A DNA stretch of 64,000 nucleotides from Aporrectodea caliginosa (GCA_020284085.1 JACEVL010000694.1:1-64000); one strand, 5' to 3'. Shown: positions 1 to 10,922, numbered from the stretch's first letter. A program made the numbers and translations. Notes: generated from the sequence alone by a model not told the origin.

Positions 1-223
1 GACTTATCAGTTGATATAACAGCATGTTAACCACTAGACCAAATGCCTGTTACAGGGTAAAACGGATGTTTATACCACATAAAAATACAACGGCACCGAA
101 CTGGGTACGATAGTATCCATTGTTTAGTTAAACTTTGTAGGCGCCAGGACCGTTGACGTCGACCTCACTTTAGAGACAACAGGATCTTAAGAAGAACGAT
201 AGAAGTAGTGGTCGTTTCAGTTT

Positions 224-334
224 AACGATAGAATGGATGGATGGATCCACAGTTTAACGGCAGCTTATGACAACATAGGTCGTTGCCGCCGACAAAGATT
301 AGTTTTTGGCATATTAGAGCTCTTAACGATAGAA
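224..334 (-). mobile_element. Mini-element copy 1 with 10-bp target-site duplication
   Basis: A 91-bp unit at 234-324 starts with a TGGA microsatellite, runs through AGTTTAACGGCAGC and CCGTTGCCGCCGAC, and ends at GAGCTCTT. It is flanked on both sides by AACGATAGAA (224-233 and 325-334). I call the orientation minus because the microsatellite end behaves like a SINE or LINE 3' tail. No ORF and no obvious pol III boxes are visible. Confidence 0.75.
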
Positions 335-394
335 GTAACGACACTAGAACTAACGACACTGAGGAATTTATAGAAGTAACGCAACTGATGCATT

Positions 395-700
395 TATGCG
401 GTCAATGCAAGACTTATTAAAGGTGTCTAAAGAGCATCGCATTATCAATGGTTTAGCGCCATCTAGCGACCTGCTTAGCCGATCAGGTCGACCTTATCTA
501 TCGACAGATTTACGCGGATTAGAGAGGGTCATTGCCTTTGTGAGGTTCGAAAAAGGCGCTGCATAAGTGGCGGATAAATTCCTTAACTGAAGCTTTCGAT
601 ACACGTACTGCAACGGAATCTATAGAAGAATGTCTTACTGAATGAATAAATGGCTCGTGTACGATTGACAGAATTTACCTGTGACTGAATTTTCACATGA
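395..700 (+). repeat. Module C copy in a segment duplicated near 44.5 kb
   Basis: The segment holds AGGTGTCTAAAGAGCATCGC, then GCGACCTGCT, then TTACGCGGATTAGAGAGGG and AAGTGGCGGATA. The same order recurs at about 44,510-44,700, so the two are paralogous pieces of one larger repeat. No coding potential. Confidence 0.6.
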
Positions 701-860
701 CTGCATCTACGCACGACTGAATTCATAATTGCCATTTATGAATAATGAATGACATACCTTTACGCGCTTACGATGCTAACCGACATCGTGATGGAACCTC
801 AGGCCTAAAACTGTTCACCTGTCTGCCCATCTGTCTCTAGCTATAATACGCTCTTCGTGT
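610..860 (+). repeat. Dispersed repeat, second copy at 26.57-26.83 kb
   Basis: Matching landmarks in both copies are TGCAACGGAATCTAT, ACTGAATGAATAAATGGCTC, GACTGAATT repeats, TTACGCGC and ACCTGTCTGC. In both places a tRNA-Asp-like unit follows directly, so the duplicated block is at least 700 bp. Confidence 0.6.
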
Positions 861-861
861 G

Positions 862-1330
862 AGGGACTAAATTAAAATGTCCTGATACTTACATTAAGTT
901 CAAAGATTTCACTGGGCGACCATCAGTGACTTCAGCACGTGATAGTCTAGTGGTTAGCATGTTGGACTCTAAACCGAGAGGTTCAAATCGCAGCCAGGAT
1001 GGAAATTTATGTCAAGATTTGAGTTTCTTGTGCCTCCTAACCAACTCAGCCATAATGAGTACAATGACCGTGCGCTGTTGGTGGGAAGATGAGACGGCAA
1101 AGTTGAGGACTATCCACCCTCCCTCATACGCCGAGGTTAAGAAATTTGAAGCCGCTAACACTTCACCCATGGCTGACTCTCAGGTTAGCATAAGGAACTG
1201 CTCCTCTTCTTTCTCTTCTTTCTCCAAGGGATGTTTTTTGACCACGTGATCATCGACCGGGCCATCAAGCAGTGGAGTCCACGTCTACGGTCGTGTCTCC
1301 GTGAACAAGGAAAACATTTTGAACACCAGC
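862..1330 (+). repeat. tRNA-Asp-like repeat unit, copy 1
   Basis: At 934-1005 a tRNA-like head reads GTCTAGTGGTTAGC, then GGACTCTAAACCGAGAG, then the B-box-like GGTTCAAATC. The body carries CGCTGTTGGTGGGAAGATGAG and GAAATTTGAAGCCGCTAACA. Related copies lie near 7.5, 23.6, 24.0 (inverted), 24.6, 27.0 and 62.3 kb. The acceptor stem does not pair, so this is a SINE-like repeat head and not a tRNA gene. Confidence 0.6.
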
Positions 1331-1689
1331 TGCAGCTGAACTTCACTTCCTTATGGCTCTTGTATGTTGGAAACTTCCCATTTTCAGTACTGCACCTCAA
1401 ACGTTCATAAACTTGACAAATTCGCCAACATTTCTAAACGGTGTTAAAATTTGGTGATGGTATGGCTAATGTTGTTGTTTTTAAAATTTCAGGCAAATGC
1501 TAAACGTTTTGACCGAGTTATGACACTTTTTCTTGGGGTCTACTTTTCATCGGGAAACAGTGTATTATCTTCTTCTATGGAAGAATAATTTAGCCTTTTT
1601 AATTTAATAGCAGTTATAGTCAATTACCCCAATCGTGGTTTGAATATTTTTTTACCACTGGTGTGAAGCAAAAAAATAAAGACATTTCG

Positions 1690-3520
1690 TAATTTCTGTT
1701 TCACGACCCCTTGTCGTAATGAGGATCATTGGCGTCATCCTCCTCCGTTATCAAGGCTTCGGACTGGCACTACGCGATGATAGGCAGTTTTCCGTTGTTT
1801 ATCAGCAGTTTGTAGCGGCCAAAAGGGCTGTCAACGTCGACCATGGCTTATGGCAACGGTGTTTATTATTTAGCAACTGAAGATATTTCCTGAATTAATA
1901 GCGTATGTAAAATTGTTTCAAAGGTGTCTAAGACGACCACTGAATAATTAATTGTCAATCAACATTTTGTGGCCGCCAGTGGCCGTTAGTGCCATACTTA
2001 CTCATTAAGGAAGATATTGAGACAAATCAACACAGTTGCTAAATTAACAGCGTGGGAAGAATGCGTGTTAATGTTGTCTAAGACGAGCACTGTATTATTA
2101 ATTGCAAAGCGACACCTTGTGGCTTCCATGGCCAACTACATCGACCTTTAACGTATATTGTAATTAGAAATATTTCCTTCCGTAGCTGTAGTTCCTGTGT
2201 AACGACGCTGGGTCATTAGAGAAAAGAAATCGTCGTCGTCCTCCTTAATCGAGGTTTGAGACTGGCACCACCCAAGGACATGGCAGTGGCTGAGACCTTC
2301 TTTCATGCATACGCATGCTGTGTAACAGTGTAAATGATCATCCTCGCCCTCCTCCGTTATCAGGGCTTCGGACTGGCACAGTACTGCATGAGCAAAACGA
2401 AAATCTGCCAACACATGTGCACGCGGCTATTGGTTATTTGCTATTAAATTTCATTACAAAGATGATTATAGTAGGCCTCCTCCATTCTGCAGGCTTGAGA
2501 CTAGCGCTACCTCAGCTAGGATTATGGCGGAGTTAAAATTAACGTAGCTGATGATTTTGTAACATGGGAAGAATGCTTTTTAAAGTTTTCTAAGACGAGC
2601 ATTATGTTATCGATTGTGTCTATGAAAGCCTATAAAGTGATGTCCTTTTGGTTTATCAGATATATTTTCATGAGTAGCGGTAGTTTTGGTTTAACGATGT
2701 ATTGTCATAAGAGAGATGAATAGAGTCACTATCCTTCATAATCAAATCTTCCGACTAGCACCACCCTATGGACGATTTGTTTTCCGTTGTTTATCAACAT
2801 TTTGTGGCCTCCAAGGCCGTTTTCTTCGACCTTACCGTACATATGAAACTTACACAGACCTCGAATGACTAGTGATTAACGCATTGGCTGAATTTATTCA
2901 ATCCGAAGAATGCGTGATAAAGGTGTCTAAGACGAGCATTCTATTAGATATATTTTAATTCGTAGCGGTATTTTCGGTTTAACGCTGTAGCCTTGTAAAA
3001 GAGACGAATAATGTCGCCCTCCTTATTAATCCAGTCTTCGGACTGACACCACCCGATGGTTCAGCAGCTTTCCGTTGTTTATCACCGTTTTCACCAAGGG
3101 TCGTTCTCCTCGACTTAACTGTATGATATTGAAATCTAAGTCGGTTCTACCGATAAACGCATTGGCTGAATATATAGATTCTGAAGAGTGCGTGTTAAAG
3201 GTCTCCAAGACGAGCATTGTTTGTCTGTATCAATGTATTAATCTTGCCATGTACCGGTACAGTGCTGTGCATTTGCTAATGCTTCTCGACAAAGAATAGT
3301 CTTACTAAGATACTAAGACTATCTTACGTACTTATAATGGTAGAGCAGTTTTCCGTTGTTTATCGTCATTATTTTTGTGGCCGCCAAGGGCCGTTCTCTT
3401 CGACTTTACCGTATGGGCTTTGGACCTAAAGCGACTCTACTGATTAGTTGTAGTTTCAGCTTAACGACATTGTGTGATAACAAAGCGTCGCCTTCCTCCT
3501 GTATCAAAGCTTTGAACTGG
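1690..3520 (+). repeat. Irregular array of modules C and N
   Basis: Module N appears near 1738, 2237, 2343, 2733, 3010 and 3490. Module C appears near 1920, 2065, 2585, 2925 and 3195. Spacing varies from about 100 to 500 bp, so this is a decayed array rather than a clean satellite. The short ORFs inside are not conserved between copies and are not genes. Confidence 0.65.
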
Positions 3521-3809
3521 AACTGTCAGAGTACAAACAGCGGCGAAGTTTTTGTTGGATGGATCCACAGTTTAAGCAATCGTGAGTTGATCAAGTCCCT
3601 ATACGGTAACCATCTAAAAGGAGAAGGCTCTAATCCGTATTTTCCGCGATACAGGACAAGAACTCATCCAATCGCCTACCGTGTCCCACAAATCCTTGGT
3701 AAAATTCAACAGATTTCTTCAACGGAAACTGATCGAACCACCTTGCGGTGAGTGACGGAAGTGTTCTCTTGACGTCTGGACGCTATGTTGCGACGAGGAG
3801 TGTCCCCTT

Positions 3810-3895
3810 GAGCTGTAATATGCCAAAAATAACCTTTGTCGGCGGAAACGGCCTTTGTTGTCATAAGCTGCCGTTAAACTGAGGATCCAATCCAT
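3810..3895 (+). mobile_element. Mini-element copy
   Basis: Starts GAGCTGTAATATGCCAAAA, contains TTTGTCGGCGGAAACGGCC and ATAAGCTGCCGTTAAACTG, and ends in GGATCCAATCC. Flanks are module C debris. I did not find a clear duplication at its ends. Confidence 0.6.
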
Positions 3896-4131
3896 TGTTA
3901 GGATTAACTTTACAGTACAGTTACTCATTAGGGCAACAAAATGGCAATGCCGCTGAACAATTAATGATTATCGTTTCAAACACCTTTAAATCAATTCCAT
4001 CAGACGATATAAATTCAGCAGAATAAACAGAAAATGTAGGTTAGACTAAAACTTATGTTAGTAGCAAAGTACGTGTGGCGACAGGCCCGCATAATCGACC
4101 TTTGCGGCGATCAGATGTTGCTGGATGGATC

Positions 4132-4204
4132 CAGAGTTCAACGACAGCTTATGACAACAAAGGCTGTCGACATCAGATGCCCCTAAACAACTGATCGTTT
4201 TAGA
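4132..4204 (-). mobile_element. Diverged mini-element copy
   Basis: Begins TGGATGGATCCAGAGTTCAACG and ends near TTTTAGAGCTC. The middle is more diverged than in other copies. GATGTTGC before and TCGTTGCT after may be the remains of a target duplication. Confidence 0.5.
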
Positions 4205-4320
4205 GCTCATCGTTGCTATAACTCACAAAATTAGCTACAGTAATAAGCAATTTAAAAATAAATTATGGAAAAAAGTTTGTTAAAATATTGTTATTTGGTG
4301 GAAAAAACTAGATCTGTTAG

Positions 4321-4412
4321 TACTTTTAGGATAAATCTAGAGATTCGATTAGCTGGTATAGATGCGTTTTTAAAACACATCTAATCGAATATCTAGATTT
4401 ATCCTAAAAGTA
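4321..4412. repeat. Foldback hairpin, 32-bp arms
   Basis: The left arm 4321-4352 and right arm 4381-4412 are reverse complements with one mismatch (G/T in AGAGATT versus AATATCT). The loop is 28 nt. The shape fits a small palindromic MITE or a pre-miRNA-like transcript. No ORF is involved. Confidence 0.8.
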
Positions 4413-4799
4413 GGCTACTAATAGATATTCGAGATGCAACTTGAAACCATTCCATAATTATTCCATATCAATTCGAGATGCAGTTCAAGAACCAACTCGG
4501 TTTTGAAATGGTTGTATTCGCTGTCCTTGCGAAAACCATTATCAGCCAAAGTGCTCTGTGTATAATAGTGTTCATAACGAAGGTCGTCAGATGGACGATG
4601 GTGCTCTACGGAACACACAATCTGGCGACCCTTGTCAAACCTCTATCTAGTTGAAGGGTCCACTCCTCGTCACAGCAGAGTCCAGACGTATGTGAGTGGA
4701 GCTACGCGGATCTAATCTATGATATTTAAATAGTGAAACTTATCTTACTGAGCGTCGTTAAACTGCGCATATTATATGAAAGTAGCCTAGATCTCAGTC

Positions 4800-5060
4800 A
4801 CTGTCGTATCCTCGGTTGGTGACAGTGACAATAAAGGAGGAGGGCGATGCTAATTAATCTCTTCTTTGACAGAAATAACTATACCGATGCAAAATGTCTA
4901 ATTAAAATTATATTTAAGTCAATGAGAGGGCTAAGGCGACCACATTATGCATAGTATACAATTCTGGACTTAGACACCTTTAACACGTATTCTTTCAATG
5001 CAATAAATTCAGGCAAATGCGTTTAATCGCTGGAGTACTCCCATCACCCTCCCATGTCAG
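4800..5060 (-). repeat. Modules N and C, inverted orientation
   Basis: AAAGGAGGAGGGCGATGCTAAT (N, minus) lies at about 4833 and TTAGACACCTTTAACACG (C, minus) at about 4970, followed by AATAAATTCAGGCAAATGCG. This ends the plus-oriented run that fills 0.4-3.5 kb. Confidence 0.6.
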
Positions 5061-5156
5061 GTCATAGGGTAGAATCGACGTAACGTCCCTTGAAGGGTAC
5101 AAAATGGAGATAAACAACGGAGAAACTACCTGTATTCGACAATTACATGGTGACGT

Positions 5157-5797
5157 TTAACCCTCAGAGGGTAACCTATAAAAAAATCACACATTGGATA
5201 ACCTGGGGTGAATTTTTCACCCCTCACTATTTGAGGCATGTGATATAAAATTAAACCATGTTCGATCAACAATGGTAATTGTACCAAGTTCAACATAAAA
5301 CTGCAAAACTAGGAAACCTAACTAAAGTCAACTATCAGCACAATCATCGAGTCTACAGTCATCTACACACAAGTAACGCTTTGTTGCATGCGTTCCACAG
5401 ACAACGTTGCTACACATATGACAGCGAAAGCGAATACTGGTTTTATTGTCATCGATTTCAACATTATCTAGCTCCGAGACATCACTACTATCATCAAACT
5501 CTACATTATCCTCATCTTTGTCATCATTTTCAATCCATTCGGATATCAGTTTAGCAGCATTAGCAGCAGATAACCGTCGAGACATCTTTCACACAAATTA
5601 CCAATAAAAATGGTATGACGTCAGTCACGTGACCATTCGTCCAAAATAAGTAAGACAAAATATATGGAATTAAGCAAAAGTCATCTATGAACAGATACAC
5701 AAAGGCGCACGGCATAACTCCAAAGCTGTAAAAAAATTCAGCGCAAATACTGACAGTGGGGTGAAAAATTCACCACAGGTTAGCCTCTGAGGGTTAA
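5157..5797 (-). mobile_element. piggyBac-type element, internally deleted, TTAA-flanked
   Basis: TTAA at 5157-5160 and 5794-5797 bound a 633-bp element. The left end CCCTCAGAGGGTAACC and the inverted right end CCCTCAGAGGCTAACC form terminal repeats, and GGTGAATTTTTCACC lies just inside both ends. TTAA target duplication with CCC-starting ends is the piggyBac hallmark. The only long ORF is the 85-codon remnant at 5328-5585, so the element cannot be autonomous. Confidence 0.85.
5328..5585 (-). CDS. 85-aa fused N- and C-terminal piggyBac transposase remnant
   Basis: Residues about 1-22 (MSRRLSAANAAKLISEWIEN) resemble the start of piggyBac transposases. Residues about 21-47 are Asp/Glu-rich. Residues about 50-79 carry CHMC, then CGTH, then YLCVDDC, a cysteine-rich spacing like the C-terminal zinc-binding domain of the family. 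The DDE catalytic core, normally several hundred residues between these parts, is absent, so it cannot catalyse transposition. The frame is open from ATG to stop and the join is in phase. If made, the product could still bind DNA or transposase partners; that is inference. It may equally be a chance open frame in a dead element. Confidence 0.6.
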   Translation of the reverse strand: MSRRLSAANAAKLISEWIENDDKDEDNVEFDDSSDVSELDNVEIDDNKTSIRFRCHMCSNVVCGTHATKRYLCVDDCRLDDCADS

Positions 5798-5829
5798 TAA
5801 ATGCGTAATAATATAACAAATAACAAAAA

Positions 5830-6150
5830 AGGATGGAGTTTTAATGCAATATATAAGACGAGACTTGAATTTGGAACGGAGTAGCTTCAGGGATGACAGA
5901 CGGGGTAACTTTTACATGCGAATCTTTAGTTTTCATTTATTTAAATTGAAATAGTAAAATTACTAGTTGATTAGTAATTGCGGTGTCTAATGCATAAGGT
6001 ATCGAGCGACGGCGCACCAAAACTAAACCGTAATCAGTTCAATTAAAGAGAAGATCAGATGTGTGTACATATATCAGGACACTTAATATAGCACATTTTA
6101 AGTATGTCACAAAGCGCTTTCTCTGCGTTAGCCTATGATGTTGCTAACAA
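5830..6150 (+). repeat. Repeat paired with 39.66-40.04 kb
   Basis: Landmarks shared with the second copy are AAAGGATGGAGTTTTAA, ATTGAAATAGTAAAATTACTA, GTATCGAGCGACGGCGC, TCAGGACACTTAATATAG and CACAAAGCGCTTTCTCTGCG. The central GAGCGACGGCGCACCAAAA also relates it to the repeats at 16.7, 22.7 and 49.8 kb. Confidence 0.6.
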
Positions 6151-6464
6151 GTCATTTACAACTAGACGAGATAAATAATGCACGGTAAACCAGAAAAAGG
6201 TCAAGAAAATGAAGTCGCTAACACATCTTCATATCCATGGCTGCCTCTCTGAGTTCACTAAAGGAACTGTTTTTCTTCTTCCATTGCCACACTTTCTTCA
6301 ATTGTTCTTTTTTACAGTTGAGCATGTTTGTAGTGTTTAACTGTTTAGATTCACGTGACCAGGGTTAGAGGTTAATGTGCTCTAATGGTTGTTGTTCGTA
6401 CTTGAAATTTCCGAGACGTCCTTTGATCGTTCGGTTTGTGTCCACCTGGTGACCGCCTCATAAA

Positions 6465-6600
6465 CTCCTCCAATGAGTTAGTTTCTGTAGAGGGACTTTA
6501 GGCAAGTCCTTCACTCACAATTGCTCAGCGCCATCGATTGATGCCTAGTCATTATACAGTGGTGCTAAATAAATGCACAAATATATTATGATTATTCAAC
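6465..6600 (+). mobile_element. SINE-2 copy (tail type CAGCGCCATCGATTGATG)
   Basis: Contains CAAGTCCTTCACTCACAATTG, then CAGCGCCATCGATTGATGC, then CAGTGGTGCTAAATAAATGC. The tRNA-related head upstream is too decayed to place. The 3' part resembles the 3' end of the LINE at 31.6-31.75 kb. Confidence 0.6.
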
Positions 6601-6644
6601 GCTTTCATAAAATTACGTATACATAAAAGAGACGGCCATTGCCA

Positions 6645-7060
6645 TATCCTCATTCATTCATTCATTTATTCCGGAAATTTATATAGCGCCTCTTCACGAA
6701 GTATACTTAGAGGCGCTCCCAGCCCAACCATGGCCATAGCAGTTGGTTTTAAGCAGGCAAATTATTCCAGGGCAGTAAGCGTAACGCATGCGGGAGCCCT
6801 TTCCAAGTGGAGGGGCGAACAACCGAGAAGGCTCGACGCTGTCTGACCGAGGAGTGGACCCGAGTGACCAATAGTTCCCCCTTAGTCGAAGAGCGCAGAG
6901 CTCGACGAGAGACTAAGTCAGAAACCGGGCGACAGAGATCAGATAAGTAGGACGGAGACACCGCCAGACAAGTGCTGCTATCCCATAGGAGATGCGTTGC
7001 GAGGCAGGAAGCCAGTGCAATACATCACGCATGTAGGCAGAAACTGGGGCATATTTGGGG
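6645..7060 (-). mobile_element. CR1/L2-type LINE, 3' end only
   Basis: Read on the minus strand, two overlapping frames encode the LHWLPASQRI block and the RRAFSVVRPSTWKGLPHALR block. These lie downstream of the reverse transcriptase in CR1/L2-like LINEs. The element ends in GCGCTATATAAATTTCCGG followed by a short (TGAA)n tail. At least one frameshift separates the blocks, so this is a dead, 5'-truncated copy. Confidence 0.75.
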
Positions 7061-7429
7061 ATCATGGGCGCCCGCACATAGGGGCAAGAGGGGGCACTTG
7101 TCCCCCCCACTGGAAAACTGACACCTTATTTTTTAACAACTACTTTTTGGTGTTTAACTAATTTCTTCGCACTAAAGCACTAATGATGATACTAATGATG
7201 CACAAACTGAAAAGTTCTGTTGGCCAACCGTAAAAGCTAAACACTGTTTGCAGCCAATCGCATGCTGTAAATTCTAGAAATTACTACAGCGTCACTTAGC
7301 AGCTAAGCGCAGGGCACCATCTTATTCACAAGCGCTGCATCGTTTAAGAGGAGTTGTTCAAAGAAATCGCTTGTTTCTTTTCTCGGCGACTGTGACATCT
7401 TAACTGTCTATCGATTCAGTGTTGACTGA

Positions 7430-7960
7430 AAATGCGCTATATTAAATGTCTTGTTACATTAATTATAAAGGTTTAATTGGGCAGTCATCAGTAACTTCAG
7501 CGCGTCATAGTATAGTGGTTAGCCTGATGGACTGTCAATCGAGAGATCGGGTTCAAATCCAAGACGGGACAGAAATGTTGGTTCGAGATTTGCCCTGCTT
7601 GCGCCTTCTAGTCATCTCCGCTATAATGACTACTCTGGCCGTACACTGTTGGTGGGATGGCCAGACGGCGAGGGATAGGACTGGCCACTCGCCCAAAGAT
7701 GCTGAGGTTAAGAAATTTGAAGCCGCTAACACTTCACCCATGGCTGATTCTTAGCTTAACCATTAGAAAATGCTCTTCTCTTCTTCCTTGGGATTTGAAC
7801 ATGATGCTTTCAGATGAGAACAACATCAGAAACTATGGAAACCATTGCGCAGATTCAATCCCGTCTAATAAGTCGGTAGGTTCAGTTTAACGACGCTGTG
7901 TTATAACGAAGGTAATTTCCGTCGCCCTCCTCCTTATTCCAGCCTTCGGACGGGCTAATC
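7430..7960 (+). repeat. tRNA-Asp-like repeat unit, copy 2
   Basis: The best preserved head in the window lies at about 7500-7572: TAGTATAGTGGTTAGCC, GACTGTCAATCGAGAG and GGTTCAAATCC. These match the D-arm, anticodon-arm and T-arm pattern of tRNA-Asp (GTC). The body carries TACACTGTTGGTGGGATGG and TTCAATCCCGTCTAATAAG, and runs into a module N copy at about 7920. Confidence 0.65.
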
Positions 7961-8640
7961 CATAGGTAAGCAGTTTCTCCGTTGGGTAGAAACATCTTTT
8001 GGCCGCCAAGGACCGTTGACGTCGACCTTATCTAATGCTGGGTATTGGGTCGTTTGCTATGGTGAATAAAGTTATGAATTTATTTATAGCCTCTCAATAA
8101 TGATTGTAAAGGTGTCTAAGACGAGCAATGTGTTATCAATAATTGTTCAGCGACATCTCGTTGCTTTCACAGCTTATTACGATGATCTCTGTTAAGTCAT
8201 CTCTTCATGTTTGCATTGGATATCTTTTCATCCGTTATGATAGTTTACTTTTCCGTTTACCTAGTCAGTCTGTTATAGATAGCGAAGATTATGAGTAATA
8301 AGGAAGCTTCACCCTCCTCCTCTGTCCAGGCTTCGGACTGGCACCAACAGATGGGAGCCAGTTTTTATGCTAATGATGGCTGTTGACGTCGACATAAATT
8401 ATTTTAAGCAGTTCTTGTTATTCCTGTGGCATAAAATAGCTTAGAGCATTGGTGTACGTTTATTCTCGACAATATCATGTAAGTGTGAAACGTTTTGATT
8501 AACGGGCGATTAGATAGTTAGTTGCTGTTTAACGACACTGTTTTAAAACATAGATGATTCGCGTCGCCCTCCTCCTTTATTCAGGCTTGGGACCGGCACT
8601 ACCTGAATACGGGAAGTGGCAGTCGTTGAGTTGATAGTTT
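7960..8640 (+). repeat. Modules C and N
   Basis: Module C at about 8105 (AAAGGTGTCTAAGACGAGC) is followed by module N copies at about 8308 and 8566. No gene is seen. Confidence 0.6.
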
Positions 8641-8756
8641 TGGAGCAATAAAATGTCTTTTCCCATTTAGCCTTAATTATTGATACAATTGTTAAAAGTT
8701 GGATTAATTGAACTGATCAATCTTCGACCAGGCTCGTCAAGATATTTTTACTATGG

Positions 8757-8877
8757 TTTCATTCATTCATTCATTCATTCATTCATTCATTCATTCATTC
8801 ATTCATTCATTCATTCATTCATTCATTCATTCATTCATTCATTCATTCATTCATTCATTCATTCATTCATTCATTCA
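8757..8877. repeat. (ATTC)n microsatellite
   Basis: About 30 uninterrupted ATTC units. It gives a spurious Ser-His-Phe-Ile repeat reading frame. Confidence 0.95.
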
Positions 8878-9099
8878 ATAAGAACACTTAGGTCACATAT
8901 CGCCCCTCTTGAACGCTCCCAACTCCAGCGATAAGAATAGTTTTTAGATGCTTGTAAAAGGTGTATGCAGAGTCCCTAGTTAAAGAAAAGGCAGATCTGA
9001 AGGAAGGTTAATCCACGTGATCGGCCCAACCACTGAAAAGACAAGGCATTGCGTCTTTGAAGAGCGTGCAAAGGGAACAAGAAGTTTACCCATGGACTG

Positions 9100-9230
9100 C
9101 TGTACGAAGATTTTCCCCGGCCAACCAAGCCCTTAGCATTCGATGAAAAAGTACTCGTCTTAGGCACCTTTAAAACGCTTTCTTCAGTAACGATAAATTC
9201 AGCAAATGCCATTTGTCACTAGATTTTTGC
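9100..9230 (-). repeat. Module C, inverted
   Basis: GTCTTAGGCACCTTTAAAACGC at about 9159, followed by GATAAATTCAGCAAATGCC. Nothing else is recognisable between 8,880 and 9,470. Confidence 0.55.
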
Positions 9231-9478
9231 GACTTCTATGCCATAGGTCAATTGATGCTTTGTTCACGATGATAACGACGCTACATGTAAAGAAATCATT
9301 CAGATTGGACTAGATTTGATTATATATATTAGATTAAATTAGATTACGTAATTGTCCGTTGTTTACGAAATACAGTTCTTTAAAATACCCTAGGTTAATT
9401 AACTAACTTTACTTTGCAATACCGTAACGGGTTCATTGGTCTTATGTTGTTTCCTCTGCCTCTGCAGTCAGCCATCAC

Positions 9479-9517
9479 TTCGGACGTTGCTGGACATCTG
9501 GTCAGCCGCCGCCTTGT
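9479..9517 (-). pseudogene. 39-nt fragment of Sans-like exon 2
   Basis: These 39 bases match the exon-2 copy at 46.7 kb without a mismatch (landmarks TTCGGACGTTGC and GTCAGCCGCCGCC). They encode the AADQMSSNVR stretch on the minus strand. The flanks diverge at once on both sides, and a similar ~100-bp flank (CTCTGCAGTCAGCCATCAC / CTCTGCAGTTAGCCATCAC) is repeated either side, so the fragment sits inside a small tandem duplication. Confidence 0.6.
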
Positions 9518-9599
9518 GATGTAACGGTTCATTGATCTGGTTTGTTTAATCTGTCTCTGCAGTTAGCCATCACCTCGGTTATGGACGTCGATGCTATGG

Positions 9600-10000
9600 T
9601 CACTCTGGCGGAAAACTAGACTATGGTGCCAGCCCAGCATCGATGCGAGATAACGTCGACCATGTACGACCATGACCACCACAAGTTGCGTTCATTGTCG
9701 TAAATATTAGTATGCAAAGGTAAACGGATGAAGGTAACGATAAAGTAAATGGATAAAGTGTCCTTGTGAGGCACTTTAGACGTGCCATATTAATTATCTT
9801 CATACATATATACATACATACATACATACATACATACATACATACATACATACATACATACATACATACATACATACATACATACATACATACATACATA
9901 CATACATACATACATACATACATACATACATACATACATACATACATAGAATGCATACATGCATACATGCATACATACATACCTACATACATAGAAAGTC
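9600..10000 (+). repeat. Duplicated segment ending in a (CATA)n tract
   Basis: GCGGAAAACTAGAC, CATCGATG, AAATATTAGTATGCAAAGGTAA and AAAGTGTC recur in order at 48,770-49,050. In both copies a CATA microsatellite follows. Here the tract covers about 9,804-9,990 and is nearly pure. Confidence 0.7.
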
Positions 10001-10090
10001 AACACTCCAGGGCATTGCTTTTCAATGGGATCTTCCAGTATTCTTCAGATAATCATAGCTAGAACCGTTCTTTGGGAACGACCTTGTTCG

Positions 10091-10139
10091 GTTGTTCAGT
10101 TGTTCAGTTGTTCAGTTGTTCAGTTGTTCAGTTGTTCAG
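10091..10139. repeat. (GTTGTTCA)n minisatellite
   Basis: About six tandem 8-bp units, with no drift until GGTTTTCC. Confidence 0.9.
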
Positions 10140-10224
10140 GTTTTCCAGTATCTGTCCGTTCTGTTCAGTCGTTTATGTCATTTCGTTCTTAACGTAGACC
10201 TTTCAAATTGCTTCCACATAATAA

Positions 10225-10374
10225 TGTAGTGCATTGTATTGTATCTAAAGATTTATATAGCGCCTCTCTCAGAATAACTATTCAAAAGCGCTCTCAGCAC
10301 GAAAACCCCTGGGAAAAGAAACGTCTCTGAAGAACGAGAGACCAAAGAGGACAAACTAGTCATTAGTTTAGCCC
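10225..10374 (-). mobile_element. 3' end of CR1/L2-type LINE, distal part (split by piggyBac)
   Basis: On the minus strand it reads SSETFLFPGVF and ends GCGCTATATAAATC near 10,250, the 3' terminal pattern of the other CR1/L2 copies here. It stops at the TTAA at 10,375. The upstream half lies at 12,675-13,180, on the other side of the piggyBac insertion. Confidence 0.8.
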
Positions 10375-10511
10375 TTAACCCTGTTTAGCCCAAAGTAACT
10401 TCTGGATGTGTAAAAATTATTTTACGTGAGACTAGCATACATTATGGTCAAAGTAGGCTAGAAACAATTTTTTCAAAATTTTGGGGGGTCTCTTTAAAAT
10501 TTCTGGGTATG

Positions 10512-10525
10512 TTGCACATATGCAA
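10512..10525. repeat. Subterminal palindrome of piggyBac element
   Basis: TTGCACATATGCAA followed by CAGCGGGCTTTG. It is one of four related 14-bp palindromes in this element (others at 12,286, 12,540 and 12,640), a pattern expected of subterminal transposase-binding sites. Confidence 0.65.
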
Positions 10526-10922
10526 CAGCGGGCTTTGCCGGTAGGAACTCTATCACAAACCAAAGACGTGCATAAAAATTGAAGTAGTTTACAAATAGCT
10601 TAATTAATAGAAATAATTCGATAGAACTATTAATGCCGAGTACGTTGAGCGCAAACTTGCGACTAGAACAGACTTATACCATAATATGAGAAATATTATA
10701 AGTCAAATATCTGCTTTCGGCATGTGGTTTACGACAAAAGTTCATATCGACCTACAATATTTACAAAGTACAGTTCAAAATTTTAGCAGTTTACCAAGAC
10801 ATAAATTCATTGCAATAGACACATATAGAAAGTTCATACAACAAAATAAAATACTATAAAAACAATGTCAGATATTTGCCTGCGACTTCGCGGAAAAAAT
10901 TCATATCGACCTAGGCTAAAAT

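Noticed and set aside
4418..4618. 66-codon minus-strand frame as a small protein
   Set aside because: No similarity I recognise, surrounded by repeat debris, and the length is expected by chance.
5279..5554. 91-codon plus-strand frame rich in His/Tyr
   Set aside because: Antisense shadow of the acidic piggyBac remnant.
7500..7572. A functional tRNA-Asp gene
   Set aside because: The T-arm and anticodon-like parts are recognisable but the acceptor stem does not pair and several copies show the same head in a longer repeat, so it is a SINE-type head.
9621..10062. Long Tyr/Val/Cys/Met and Ile/His/Thr reading frames over the CATA tract
   Set aside because: Pure translation of a tetranucleotide microsatellite in several frames on both strands.
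8757..10140. CRISPR array, because of regular short repeats
   Set aside because: These are spacerless microsatellites in animal DNA; no direct repeats with unique spacers occur anywhere in the window.
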